From: UBA1402 sp964488495
GTDB taxonomy: Bacteria > Bacteroidota > Bacteroidia > Bacteroidales > UBA1402
Reading direction: 5' to 3'
Assembly: GCA_964488495.1 (NCBI GenBank)
Contig: CAZAUQ010000030.1
Span: 1-28,649, forward strand
DNA: 28,649 nt
Within the stretch, counting starts at the first letter, position 1; every line of letters begins with the position of its first letter. The notes under the pieces are model-generated. The model made no database searches. It worked only from the letters and a program-made list of their open reading frames with translations, and was not told the DNA's origin. Made by a program: the position numbers and the translations under genes. Below, in pieces: positions 8,201 through 17,072 of this stretch.

Positions 8201-11200
8201 ATGAAAGACTGCTATTTAAAAATCAAATTCAGGAGCCTGCTTGTCCTATTTTTGTGCCTTTTGACAGTTACAGTGTCGGCACAAACTCCTGAAAGCAAAA
8301 CAATAACAGGTGCAGTTAGTGAAGCCTCCACCGGAAATCCCCTGGCCGGAGCCAGAGTGCAGGCATACAACAACAGCAGGTTTGTTGCCATGACCGATGA
8401 GGAAGGACGGTATACACTGGAAATACCTGTTTATGTAAATGCTCTGACAATTACACTGGATGGCTACGCTACAAGGCAACTGGCACTCAAAGGAAAAACT
8501 TCGGGAGTAGATGCCGTTTTGTATTCCGAAAGTTTCATTCCGCTTCTCAGTCCACTTACCAATGTACATAATGCAGGATCGGCCGAACGTTTTGAATTGA
8601 GCTCGGCCATCAGTATCGAGTCGGAGATTCAGGCACAACTGGGAGCCGAAGTTCGTACTTTGTCCCGCTCTGGCATTCCGGGCAACGGCTCTGCCATGTT
8701 TATTGGCGGATACAATTCTCTTAACGTTAATGCCCAGCCCCTGATAGTACTGGACGATGTGATACTCGATCAGCAATACGGCAGGGAAATGTTGCACGAA
8801 GGCTATTACAATAATATTTTATCCAACCTGTCCGTAAACGATATCGAAAGTGTTACAATACTCAAAAACGGAACCTCTTTATATGGTGCCAAAGGTGCTA
8901 ACGGGGTGCTCCTTATCAAAACCAAACGCAACAAGAGCATGGTTACCCGCATCGATGCCTGCGTGTCTGCCGGTGTGGAATTCAGCCCCAGGCTGCCTGT
9001 TGTAATGAACGCCGCCCAATATCGTTCCTATGCTTCGGAATTATTGGGCACCACCGATACTGAATTGACCGAATTTAAATTTCTGAAAGACGACCCCGAT
9101 TATTATTATTACAACCAATACCACAACGAAACCAATTGGAGCGATTATGTCTACCGCGAAGCCCTGACTCAAAATTACAGCTTTGGAGTACAAGGCGGTG
9201 ACGAAGTGGCTAAATACAATTTGTCCATTGGTTACGTAGATGCACAAAGCACTTTGAATTACAACGACTTTGATCGTCTTAATCTGCGTTTCAATTCAGA
9301 CATCAGTATAAATGACAAACTCAGCGCCCTGTTTGATTGTTCCTTCAGCAACATCACCCGCAATCTCAGAGATGACGGCCTTATGGATCCCGAAGAACCC
9401 AATGTGTTTTCTCCCGGCTTTCTGAGCCTGATTAAATCTCCTTTTTTAAGCCCATATCAATACGACACCAACAAGAAGCTTTCAGGTTTTTTGTCCGATG
9501 CCGACGATTACCTGAACGAAGTTCTGGGCACTAAGGCCTCTCTTGCCAATCCTCTCTATATCTTTGAGAACGGTGAGGCCCGTAACAAAAATTATTTCGA
9601 AAACAGCCTCATCAATCTGGCCATCAGGCCTGCCTATGCTTTTAACAAAAACCTGAGTATAAAGGGCCATTTTAGTTATACCCTGGTCAATACCAACGAA
9701 AATTACTACATCCCAATGACGGGTGTACCTAAAATAATCATTCCCAATGTCGGCATGGCCGAAAACCTGGTAAAATCGCTCTCTTCCAGCCAGATTTCTC
9801 TTTTTGCCGACTTAAAGATGTTGTGGCAAAACAAATGGGGAGCCAACAACATGCAGATCATGGCCGGAGGGCGTTATATGAATGATGATTATTCAGGCAA
9901 TACCCAGATGGGATACGATACGGGCAACGACAAAACCCCCAATATGGTTTCCAACCTCAATTTCAAAAAAGTGGACGGAGCCGAAGATGTTTGGCGCTCG
10001 TTGAGCTATTATGCTAACCTGGATTATAATTATGCGGAAAAGTATTATTTACAGGGAGGTTTAAGCATGGAAACATCTTCCCGTTTCGGCAGGGAGGTAC
10101 AGGGCGGCATCAGGCTGGGAGGAGTAAGCTGGGGATTGTTCCCTTCGCTGGCTGCAGCCTGGGTGCTAAGTTCCGAAGACTGGTTCAGGCTGGATCCGGT
10201 TGATTATCTTAAATTAAACCTGGCTTACGACATTTCGGGCAACGACGATATCGATTATTACGCGGCCAGAACTTATTTTGGTTCTTCGGTCTTTATGAAC
10301 AGGATTACCGGCTTGAGTATCCAAAACATTGGCAATACTTCCATACAATGGGAAAGCACTCACAAAGGAGGAGCAGGTTTGGAAGCCAGTTTATTCCGCG
10401 AACGTGTAGGTATACAACTGAATGCCTTTCTGGCCAGAACCGACAATTTGCTTACGTTGAAAAAACTCAGCAGTGTCACCGGCCTGGATTACAATTGGAG
10501 CAACGAAGGTTCTTTGACCAACAGAGGTTTTGATCTGGCGTTGAATTTCAAGCTGCTCAATCGAAAGAATTTTAATTGGGGAATGGGTTTCAGTATGGGG
10601 CATTACAAAAACAAAATTACCGCCTTGCCCGACAATGAATCCTTTACTACCAGCATTTATGGAGCCGAAATACGTTCAGAAATCGGTAGTCCAGCAGGTT
10701 TGTTTTACGGTTATCAAACCAAGGGAGTTTACGACGATTCCGAAACTGCTGCTGCCGATGGTTTATATATACTTAGTAAAACCGGCTCAAAAATTTATTT
10801 TGGTGCAGGCGATGTTATCTTTGTCAATAATCAGGACGACAGCAAGGAAATCAATGCCGATGACAAAGTCGTTATTGGTGATCCCAACCCCGATCTCTAC
10901 GGAAATATTTTCAGCAACATCAATTACGGACGTTTCAGCCTGAATATCATTTTGAACTATTCACTGGGTAATGATGCTTACAACTACCAACGTTCTCAAC
11001 TCGAAAGCGGCAGCAAGTTCTACAATCAAAGCCAGGCTATGCTGAACCGCTGGACCAACGAAGATCAAAAAACAACGATACCCAGAATCTCTTATCTGGA
11101 CGAAATGGGCAACAGCCGTTTCTCGGATCGCTGGATAGAAGATGCTTCATTTTTACGTCTGAAAACAGTCAGACTCAGTTATAATCTTCCTTTAAGCACT

Positions 11201-11377
11201 ACCTTTTTAAATGGGCTGACTCTTTGGGCTTCGGGCAACAATTTATTGACTCTGACCCGCTATCTGGGCAGCGATCCTGAATTTTCGAGCGGAAATGCGG
11301 TGCTCTGCCAGGGCATAGACCGTGGAATGCTGGCTTTAAGCCCCAGTGTGGTTTTAGGTATCAAATTCAACCTCTAA
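8201..11377 (+). CDS. SusC/RagA-type TonB-dependent outer membrane transporter (SusC2)
   Basis: This is the second TonB-dependent transporter of the operon. The frame is open upstream to an ATG at 8162, but that start overlaps the previous gene by 31 bases. The ATG at 8201 lies 8 bases after the previous stop and gives a clean signal peptide (MKDCYLKIKFRSLLVLF, cleaved after VSA), so I use it (1058 aa). A carboxypeptidase-D-regulatory-like domain comes first (TGAVSEASTGNPLAGARVQAY, then TDEEGRYTLEIP). The plug has GYNSLNVNAQPLIVLDDV and ESVTILKNGTSLYGAKGANGVLLIKTKR. The connecting segment lacks the usual VVTG-type stretch that SusC1 has, so this paralogue is divergent. It ends in NL rather than a terminal aromatic residue. 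SusD2 follows after 11 bases. Confidence 0.94.
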   Translation: MKDCYLKIKFRSLLVLFLCLLTVTVSAQTPESKTITGAVSEASTGNPLAGARVQAYNNSRFVAMTDEEGRYTLEIPVYVNALTITLDGYATRQLALKGKTSGVDAVLYSESFIPLLSPLTNVHNAGSAERFELSSAISIESEIQAQLGAEVRTLSRSGIPGNGSAMFIGGYNSLNVNAQPLIVLDDVILDQQYGREMLHEGYYNNILSNLSVNDIESVTILKNGTSLYGAKGANGVLLIKTKRNKSMVTRIDACVSAGVEFSPRLPVVMNAAQYRSYASELLGTTDTELTEFKFLKDDPDYYYYNQYHNETNWSDYVYREALTQNYSFGVQGGDEVAKYNLSIGYVDAQSTLNYNDFDRLNLRFNSDISINDKLSALFDCSFSNITRNLRDDGLMDPEEPNVFSPGFLSLIKSPFLSPYQYDTNKKLSGFLSDADDYLNEVLGTKASLANPLYIFENGEARNKNYFENSLINLAIRPAYAFNKNLSIKGHFSYTLVNTNENYYIPMTGVPKIIIPNVGMAENLVKSLSSSQISLFADLKMLWQNKWGANNMQIMAGGRYMNDDYSGNTQMGYDTGNDKTPNMVSNLNFKKVDGAEDVWRSLSYYANLDYNYAEKYYLQGGLSMETSSRFGREVQGGIRLGGVSWGLFPSLAAAWVLSSEDWFRLDPVDYLKLNLAYDISGNDDIDYYAARTYFGSSVFMNRITGLSIQNIGNTSIQWESTHKGGAGLEASLFRERVGIQLNAFLARTDNLLTLKKLSSVTGLDYNWSNEGSLTNRGFDLALNFKLLNRKNFNWGMGFSMGHYKNKITALPDNESFTTSIYGAEIRSEIGSPAGLFYGYQTKGVYDDSETAAADGLYILSKTGSKIYFGAGDVIFVNNQDDSKEINADDKVVIGDPNPDLYGNIFSNINYGRFSLNIILNYSLGNDAYNYQRSQLESGSKFYNQSQAMLNRWTNEDQKTTIPRISYLDEMGNSRFSDRWIEDASFLRLKTVRLSYNLPLSTTFLNGLTLWASGNNLLTLTRYLGSDPEFSSGNAVLCQGIDRGMLALSPSVVLGIKFNL

Positions 11378-11388
11378 ATCTCTTGATC

Positions 11389-13077
11389 ATGAAGATATAT
11401 TTTTTGAAAGGCCTGTTTTTATCAGCAATGATTACTGTCTGTTTAGCCTCTTGTGAGAACTTGATGGAAACAGAATCTTCGTTGCTCACTTATCCAGAAG
11501 AACATGAGCTTGCCACTTCTGCCGATACGGTCTATTCCGTTATAGGCATCATGAACAAAATACAGGCTCTGGCAGACCGCAGCGTATTGCTGGGTGAACT
11601 CAGAGCCGATTTGGTGGATGTAAACGAAAATACCATCAGCAGCCTGCGCGAAATTGCCAATTTTGAAATTTCGGAAGATAATCCTTATAACGAACCCAAA
11701 GATTATTATGCTGTTATCAACAACTGCAATTATTTTCTTCAAGAAGTAGATACAGCCCTGCGTAAACGCAATGAGCCCATTTTTATGAGAGAATATGCCG
11801 CGGTAAAAGCTTTTCGCGCCTGGACCTATCTGCAACTGGTACTTAATTACGGCAACGTACCTTTTTATACAGAACCCATTTTGACCGAAGCCGATGCCGC
11901 TAAAGATTTTTCCGAATACAACATTGCAGACGTGTGCAGTTATTTTATAGATGATCTGTTGCCTTATATCGATGTAGAGCTTCCCGCTTACGGTAGTATT
12001 GCCGATTTGGATTCCAGGTTGTTTTATATACCCATACGACTCTTGTTGGGCGATCTCTGTCTTTGGTCGGAACGTTATAGCGAAGCTGCCGCTTACTATC
12101 ACGATTATCTGAACGAGGAAGAACTGTATACCGGAACCTATCGTATAGAATTTACCGAAGAGGACTTGCAATTCGAAGGAAAAATTCTTTCGAATTCATA
12201 TGGGGGTATGTTTAGCAACTTATCTACAGGCTCAGACGTCTTAGCTATAATTCCCATGGATTCAAGTGTTTCCTCAAATGCCTACAGTCAGTTGAGAAAC
12301 TATTTCAACTCTACTACAACCAATGAATTGGAATTCCAGCTCTTGCCATCGCAGCGTTTACAGGAAATATCGGCTTCGCAGGTCTTCTGCAGGGCAAAGC
12401 AAAATGGCGCCCCCTCGTATGCTCCCTTGGCCAACGAAGAAAATCCATTGCTCGCCGGCGATTTGAGATTATATGCCTATTGGTCAAAAACGATGTTCGA
12501 AGGTGAAGAAATACAGACGATAATGAAATTCACCACCGATCACGTATTCACCTATCGTAAGGGCTTGATTTACCTGCGTTATGCTGAAGCACTGAATCGG
12601 GCCGGTTATCCGGAATCGGCTTTCGCCATACTCAAATACGGACTCAATAACAATAACCTTACCCGTTTTGTGTCTCCCAGAGAGTATGAAGTCGAAAGCG
12701 GGATTAATCCTTTGCTGGCTTTCAATCCGACTCTGTTCACCAATTTGAATACCTTGGGCATTCATTCCAGAGGCAGTGGCGATTCGGAATACAACGATTT
12801 TTATGTATTGCCCACTCCTGCAGATTCTCTGGAGAGCTGGCAGGATACCTTGGATTACAGGATCGGAAAGGTGGAAGAACTCATAATAACCGAGATGGCA
12901 CTGGAAACCGCTTTGGAAGGCCACCGTTTTTATGATTTGATGCGTATTGCCCTGCGCCGGAACCAGGAAGCCTATCTAGCCGAAAAAGTGGCTTTGAGAA
13001 AAGGCAGCAACCACAGGGATGATGCTTTGTATAACAGCTTGCTTAATAAAAACAACTGGTATCTGAAAATGAAATGA
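11389..13077 (+). CDS. SusD/RagB-type surface nutrient-binding lipoprotein (SusD2)
   Basis: This is the lipoprotein partner of SusC2. I start at ATG 11389; an in-frame TTG at 11383 is possible but unnecessary. The lipobox is CLASC (Cys22), 562 aa in all. SusD-fold features are the YYAVINNCNYFL and EYAAVKAFRAWTYLQLVLNYGNVPFYTEP segments near residues 110-165, a RLLLGDLCLWSERYSEAAAYY helical repeat, FTYRKGLIYLRYAEALNRAGYPESAF, and the C-terminal ELIITEMALETALEGHRFYDLMRIALRR, which corresponds to the RagB/SusD signature. It is only distantly similar to SusD1, so the two pairs probably take different ligands. It overlaps the next gene by 4 bases (ATGA), implying translational coupling. Confidence 0.93.
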   Translation: MKIYFLKGLFLSAMITVCLASCENLMETESSLLTYPEEHELATSADTVYSVIGIMNKIQALADRSVLLGELRADLVDVNENTISSLREIANFEISEDNPYNEPKDYYAVINNCNYFLQEVDTALRKRNEPIFMREYAAVKAFRAWTYLQLVLNYGNVPFYTEPILTEADAAKDFSEYNIADVCSYFIDDLLPYIDVELPAYGSIADLDSRLFYIPIRLLLGDLCLWSERYSEAAAYYHDYLNEEELYTGTYRIEFTEEDLQFEGKILSNSYGGMFSNLSTGSDVLAIIPMDSSVSSNAYSQLRNYFNSTTTNELEFQLLPSQRLQEISASQVFCRAKQNGAPSYAPLANEENPLLAGDLRLYAYWSKTMFEGEEIQTIMKFTTDHVFTYRKGLIYLRYAEALNRAGYPESAFAILKYGLNNNNLTRFVSPREYEVESGINPLLAFNPTLFTNLNTLGIHSRGSGDSEYNDFYVLPTPADSLESWQDTLDYRIGKVEELIITEMALETALEGHRFYDLMRIALRRNQEAYLAEKVALRKGSNHRDDALYNSLLNKNNWYLKMK

Positions 13078-15566
13078 TCAATGCTATGAAGTCAAAAAAT
13101 ATCCTCAGAATCTTCAAACCTTCCCTGCTGCTCGTGGTCTTGCTGGCCGGCGTGTTGTTTTCCTGCAAAGACAACAATCCTTTGGACGAAAGCTATCCCG
13201 AATGGCTGGGGAGCAGTATCTACGGTTATCTCGAAAAGCAGGGCAATTACAGTGTTTTTCTGCAACTCATCGATGACCTTCAGTACGACCAGGTACTTAA
13301 ACTCACAGGCAGCAAGACCTTGTTTGTTGCCGACGACGAAGCTTTTGCAGCCTTTTTTGCTCAGAATGCCTGGGGAATCAGCTCATACAACGATTTCAGC
13401 CCGGCACAGAAAAAGCTCTTGCTTAATTCGGCCATGATCAATAACGCCTACCTGATAGACAAGCTCTCCAGCGTACCCGGGCCGGAAGAGGGCAAATGCC
13501 TGCGCCGCACCACGGCCTTATCGGTTTACGATTCAGTTCCCCTGGTACAAGCACAGGAATTGCCCGACACCAAATACTGGCAGCGTTTCAAAGACAACGA
13601 TCGTTCTCTCTTGCTGATGAAAGATTTTACAGCAGCACCTATGGTACATTTTCTTCAGGATCAGCTCGAAAACAATAAAATAACCGACGAAGATTTCAGT
13701 ATTATTTTTAATGGTCTCAGCCGGTTGCAAAGTGATGCCCATATCAACGGAATCAAGGTCATTGACCAAAATGTAGTATGTCAGAATGGCTATGTGCATA
13801 AGCTGGAAAAGGTAATGTTGCCTCTTGACAATATGGCCGAAGTGCTCAGGACTCATCCGTCCACCACCAAGTATAGTGAATTGATGGAGCGTTTTTCGGC
13901 TCCTTATTACAGTGCAGCAGCAACCAGCAATTATCAACGGCTGTACGGTGGTACCGATTCTGTTTTTGTAAAACGCTTTTTCTCCCAACGCAGTGCCGAA
14001 GGCGTAAATGAAACTGATCCGGATGGGTATGCCACTACCGGAGTGTTGAAATTCGATCCGGGATGGAACACCTACTATTCCGAATCGGAAGACGCAGCCA
14101 TGGAACAGGATATGGCTGCCATGCTGGTGCCTTCGAATGCCGCCCTGGATTTCTATTGGGAAAACGACGGACGAGCTCTCAAGGATTATTACAAAGTATG
14201 GGACAGTGTGCCCGACAAGGTGCTGGTGAAACTGCTCAACAACAATATGCTCAATTCTTTCAACGCCTCTGTTCCCAGCAAATTCGACAAAGTTACCAAC
14301 GATGCCAACGATGCAATGGGACTGACCATTGCTGATGTGGATTGTTGCCTGATTGCAAATAACGGAGTCATTTACATCACCAACAAGGTTTTTGGCCCGA
14401 CCAGTTATATTTCGGTTTCTTTTCCAGCGCTGATAAACGAAAGCATGAGTATTATCTACTGGGCAGTGGATGAATTGGAGTTTGATGCTTACCTGAATTC
14501 CCAGGACAGTTATTACAGCTTTATCATTCCGGTCAATGGGGCAATGAAGTATTACATCGACCCGGTCTCCTACGGTAAAAGCAAGACCAAATTGTTTGAA
14601 TTCTATTACGATCCCACCGAAACCGATGCGGGTAACCGGGTTAAGGCGAATAAATTTACTATAGACCTTACTACCTGGACTAAATCGGATTCCACCTCGG
14701 CCACGGCTGCTGAAATTCAAAACCGGCTCGACGATATGGTCGACAATCTCATCGTGATCGGAGACATCGGCGACGGACGCACTTACTATAAAACCAAAGC
14801 CGGAGGAACCATCAAGGTGACGGATGCCGACAAAGGTGAAGGACACATGAAAATTGCCGGAGGCTATCAGGTGGAACAAGATACTTTTGTAACTGTCAAA
14901 ACCATTTACGATCAATCGGTTTCGGGCAACGGAAAATCCTATATTCTGGAGACAGCCCCCTTGCTCAGCTCCAAAAAGTCTCTCTACGCTACTTTGAAAG
15001 AAAAGCCCGAGTTCAAAGTGTTTTACGATCTGATGGAAGGCAGTGACTTCTTTGTGACTCAAATGAACAAACATTCCTGTGTGGACAGGAACTGTAATTT
15101 GTTCAACGCCTTTAACTACACCGTTTACGTGCCTACCAACGAGTCCTTGCAAGCTTTACTGGATAATGGTACTTTACCCACCTGGGAGGAATATGAGTTG
15201 GAAACCGATGCCGAAATTAAAAAGGCCATCAAGGATTCCATAGAAAGCTTCCTGAAATACCACATCCAGGATAACTCTGTATACTTGGATAAGGCTTCTG
15301 TCAGCGGTAATTTTGAAACTTCGGCCATGAATGACGAAACAGGCCGCTTCTATAAACTAACGGTCGAGGGCGACGGTTTGCAGGGCCTGTTTATCACCGA
15401 CCTCAAAGGCAACCGGCGCAGGGTATTGCAGAGCGACCCCGCTCTTTTCAACCTGATGGTAAGGGAATATCTGTTCGATACAGCTGATAAAGAAAAAGCG
15501 ACCAGTATTTTTGCATCCTCCTATGCGGCGGTGCATCAGATAGACGGTCCTTTGTTCTTTAAATAG
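13074..15566 (+). CDS. Large multi-FAS1 (fasciclin) lipoprotein
   Basis: This is the last gene of the operon and overlaps SusD2 by 4 bases at ATGA. An in-frame ATG at 13086 is an alternative start. The lipobox is VLFSC (Cys31). By eye there are about four FAS1-like units: about 40-255 (SIYGYLEKQGNYSVFLQLIDDL, TLFVADDEAFAAFF, NGYVHKLEKVM), 258-450 (LVPSNAALDFYWENDG, NNGVIYITNKVFGP), a divergent one at 455-650 (FIIPVNGAMKYYI, GGYQVEQDTFVTVKTIYD) and 655-825 (LYATLKEKPEFKVFYDLMEGS, YTVYVPTNESLQALL, SSYAAVHQIDGPLFF). At 830 aa it is much longer than single-domain FAS1 proteins. It is probably an extended surface adhesin or ligand-capture lipoprotein working with SusCD2. No enzyme motif is seen. 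Confidence 0.87.
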   Translation: MINAMKSKNILRIFKPSLLLVVLLAGVLFSCKDNNPLDESYPEWLGSSIYGYLEKQGNYSVFLQLIDDLQYDQVLKLTGSKTLFVADDEAFAAFFAQNAWGISSYNDFSPAQKKLLLNSAMINNAYLIDKLSSVPGPEEGKCLRRTTALSVYDSVPLVQAQELPDTKYWQRFKDNDRSLLLMKDFTAAPMVHFLQDQLENNKITDEDFSIIFNGLSRLQSDAHINGIKVIDQNVVCQNGYVHKLEKVMLPLDNMAEVLRTHPSTTKYSELMERFSAPYYSAAATSNYQRLYGGTDSVFVKRFFSQRSAEGVNETDPDGYATTGVLKFDPGWNTYYSESEDAAMEQDMAAMLVPSNAALDFYWENDGRALKDYYKVWDSVPDKVLVKLLNNNMLNSFNASVPSKFDKVTNDANDAMGLTIADVDCCLIANNGVIYITNKVFGPTSYISVSFPALINESMSIIYWAVDELEFDAYLNSQDSYYSFIIPVNGAMKYYIDPVSYGKSKTKLFEFYYDPTETDAGNRVKANKFTIDLTTWTKSDSTSATAAEIQNRLDDMVDNLIVIGDIGDGRTYYKTKAGGTIKVTDADKGEGHMKIAGGYQVEQDTFVTVKTIYDQSVSGNGKSYILETAPLLSSKKSLYATLKEKPEFKVFYDLMEGSDFFVTQMNKHSCVDRNCNLFNAFNYTVYVPTNESLQALLDNGTLPTWEEYELETDAEIKKAIKDSIESFLKYHIQDNSVYLDKASVSGNFETSAMNDETGRFYKLTVEGDGLQGLFITDLKGNRRRVLQSDPALFNLMVREYLFDTADKEKATSIFASSYAAVHQIDGPLFFK

Positions 15567-15587
15567 CTTTTTTGTCAGGTGGTTGAG

Positions 15588-15626
15588 AAAGGCTTGCAAG
15601 GTCTGTCAGGAGCTTTGCAAGCCTTT
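15588..15626. terminator. Intrinsic terminator, perfect 12-bp stem, between convergent genes
   Basis: AAAGGCTTGCAA (15588-15599) and TTGCAAGCCTTT (15615-15626) form a perfect inverted repeat with a 15-nt loop. It is followed on the plus strand by GTTTTATG, which is T-rich. It lies 21 bases after the stop of the multi-FAS1 gene and 8 bases past the end of the convergent sugar-transferase gene. It probably ends the SusCD/fasciclin operon and may stop transcription from the minus strand too, although the T-tract on that side is weaker. Confidence 0.8.
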
Positions 15627-15634
15627 GTTTTATG

Positions 15635-17050
15635 TCAAATCCCTTTCCCCAGTGCCAAAGGTTTAAATGTGAAAAGCAAAATTTTCAGATCCATCAGCAA
15701 GGATTGGTTTTTCAGGTAGATCAGATCGTATTCCAGTCGTTCAACCATTTTCTCTACCGAATCAGCGTAACCGAATTTTACCATACCTAAAGAAGTAATA
15801 CCGGGTTTGACTCTGTAAACTAAGTAGTAATGTGGAGCCAACTCCACAATGCGTTCCATGTAAAAACGTCTTTCGGGACGCGGGCCGACCAGTGACATGT
15901 CTCCTTTAAGTACATTCCAAAGCTGAGGAAGTTCATCCAGCCTGTATTTGCGCAGAAATCGCCCGAAAGGGGTGATGCGTTCGTCGTTTAGTGACGAAAG
16001 TAAAGGTCCTTCGGGTTCAGAATGGGCATACATGGTTCTGAATTTAAAAATGGTAAACGCTTTCATTTCTTTTCCCAAACGTTCCTGTCTGTATAGTACT
16101 GGACCAGCAGACTCCAGGCGTATGCGCAAGGCTAAAATGAGAAAAAGGGGCGACAACACCAACAGGCCTGACATGGAAACCAGGATATCGACACTGCGTT
16201 TTATGTTTTGTTCCCAGGGTTTAAGCTGAACAGGACTCAGGTATTTCAGGGGAACTCCCGGTAATGAATAAAGGGTAATGTTGGAAAAAAGCAGGTCTTG
16301 CTTGTGGATAACAGACAAGATATCCAGACGGTACACATAAAGCTGCTTCAGCAGCCCTTCGGTGTAATCGCTGTCTTGCTGGTCTGTGGCCAGAATTAAG
16401 GCTTCGATACCCTGATCTTTAATGATTTCTTTGAGTTGATCGGGCTGCCCAAGTATTTCCTGTTCGGGAACTTCATTTTCTTTACTGCTTATGCGAATAA
16501 AACCTTTCAAAAGATAGGCTGAACTGTTTTTTGTTTGTTGCATCTGGCGGCTCAGTTTTTCGGCCGCTTTTCCGCTTCCTATAATCAGAACATTAATACC
16601 CAGTTTCCCTTCGGAGTGTAAATTAAGCAACCTGCATGTTTGCAAAAAACGGATAAACCAGGTACAAAAGAAATGGATAAGAAACAAGCCTGCAAAAACT
16701 CTGTAATAAAGCGTGTATTGTTCAGGGTAGTCGTTAATGATGACGGCAAAAAAGATAATCAGTGATCCGGCCAGAGTGCTGAACAGGGTGCTCAATAAAT
16801 CGGAGGTATGATTTTTTTGACGTGGTTTGGCGTAATAGCCAAAATAGAAATAGACAATCAGCCAGAACAGTGGCAGTCCTGCACTCATCAAAAAGGCCTT
16901 GGTATTAAGTAAAAAATCACCAAGACTGCTGAAATAGACTGTGGAACGCACCTCGTAAAAACGATAAATATTAAACAGTTGCCAGGCTGTCAAAGTAGCC
17001 AGATAGTCGAGCAAGGCATAGCGAAGTATGTATTTTTTATCTTTTTCCAT
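15635..17050 (-). CDS. Polyprenyl-phosphate sugar phosphotransferase (WcaJ/exopolysaccharide priming type)
   Basis: This is an initiating membrane glycosyltransferase that moves a sugar-1-phosphate from a nucleotide sugar to undecaprenyl phosphate at the start of exopolysaccharide, capsule or O-unit synthesis. The N-terminal half has several hydrophobic membrane segments (about residues 50-72, 84-106 and 112-135), then a Rossmann-like region (INVLIIGSGKAAEKLSRQM, about 150-240). The C-terminal bacterial sugar transferase domain (about 278-471) has the re-entrant helix (SVDILVSMSGLLVLSPLFLI) and the signatures LYRQERLG, FTIFKFRTMY, LDELPQLWNVLKGDMSLVGP and the closing VKPGITSLGMVKFG. The 471 aa length is standard. 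It starts 22 bases after tsaC on the same strand, so the two are probably cotranscribed, although no other glycan gene is nearby. The sugar specificity (glucose, galactose or other) cannot be decided. Confidence 0.92.
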   Translation of the reverse strand: MEKDKKYILRYALLDYLATLTAWQLFNIYRFYEVRSTVYFSSLGDFLLNTKAFLMSAGLPLFWLIVYFYFGYYAKPRQKNHTSDLLSTLFSTLAGSLIIFFAVIINDYPEQYTLYYRVFAGLFLIHFFCTWFIRFLQTCRLLNLHSEGKLGINVLIIGSGKAAEKLSRQMQQTKNSSAYLLKGFIRISSKENEVPEQEILGQPDQLKEIIKDQGIEALILATDQQDSDYTEGLLKQLYVYRLDILSVIHKQDLLFSNITLYSLPGVPLKYLSPVQLKPWEQNIKRSVDILVSMSGLLVLSPLFLILALRIRLESAGPVLYRQERLGKEMKAFTIFKFRTMYAHSEPEGPLLSSLNDERITPFGRFLRKYRLDELPQLWNVLKGDMSLVGPRPERRFYMERIVELAPHYYLVYRVKPGITSLGMVKFGYADSVEKMVERLEYDLIYLKNQSLLMDLKILLFTFKPLALGKGI

Positions 17051-17072
17051 TATTAAGCTTGATGTCTCTTTT

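Noticed and set aside
11443..12171. Antisense open frame of 242 codons opposite SusD2
   Set aside because: It is a shadow of the SusD2 coding sequence with no family signature.
13533..15152. Long antisense open frame of 539 codons opposite the multi-FAS1 gene
   Set aside because: It lies wholly inside a well-supported plus-strand gene, has no recognisable domain or signal, and its composition looks like a reverse-strand shadow.
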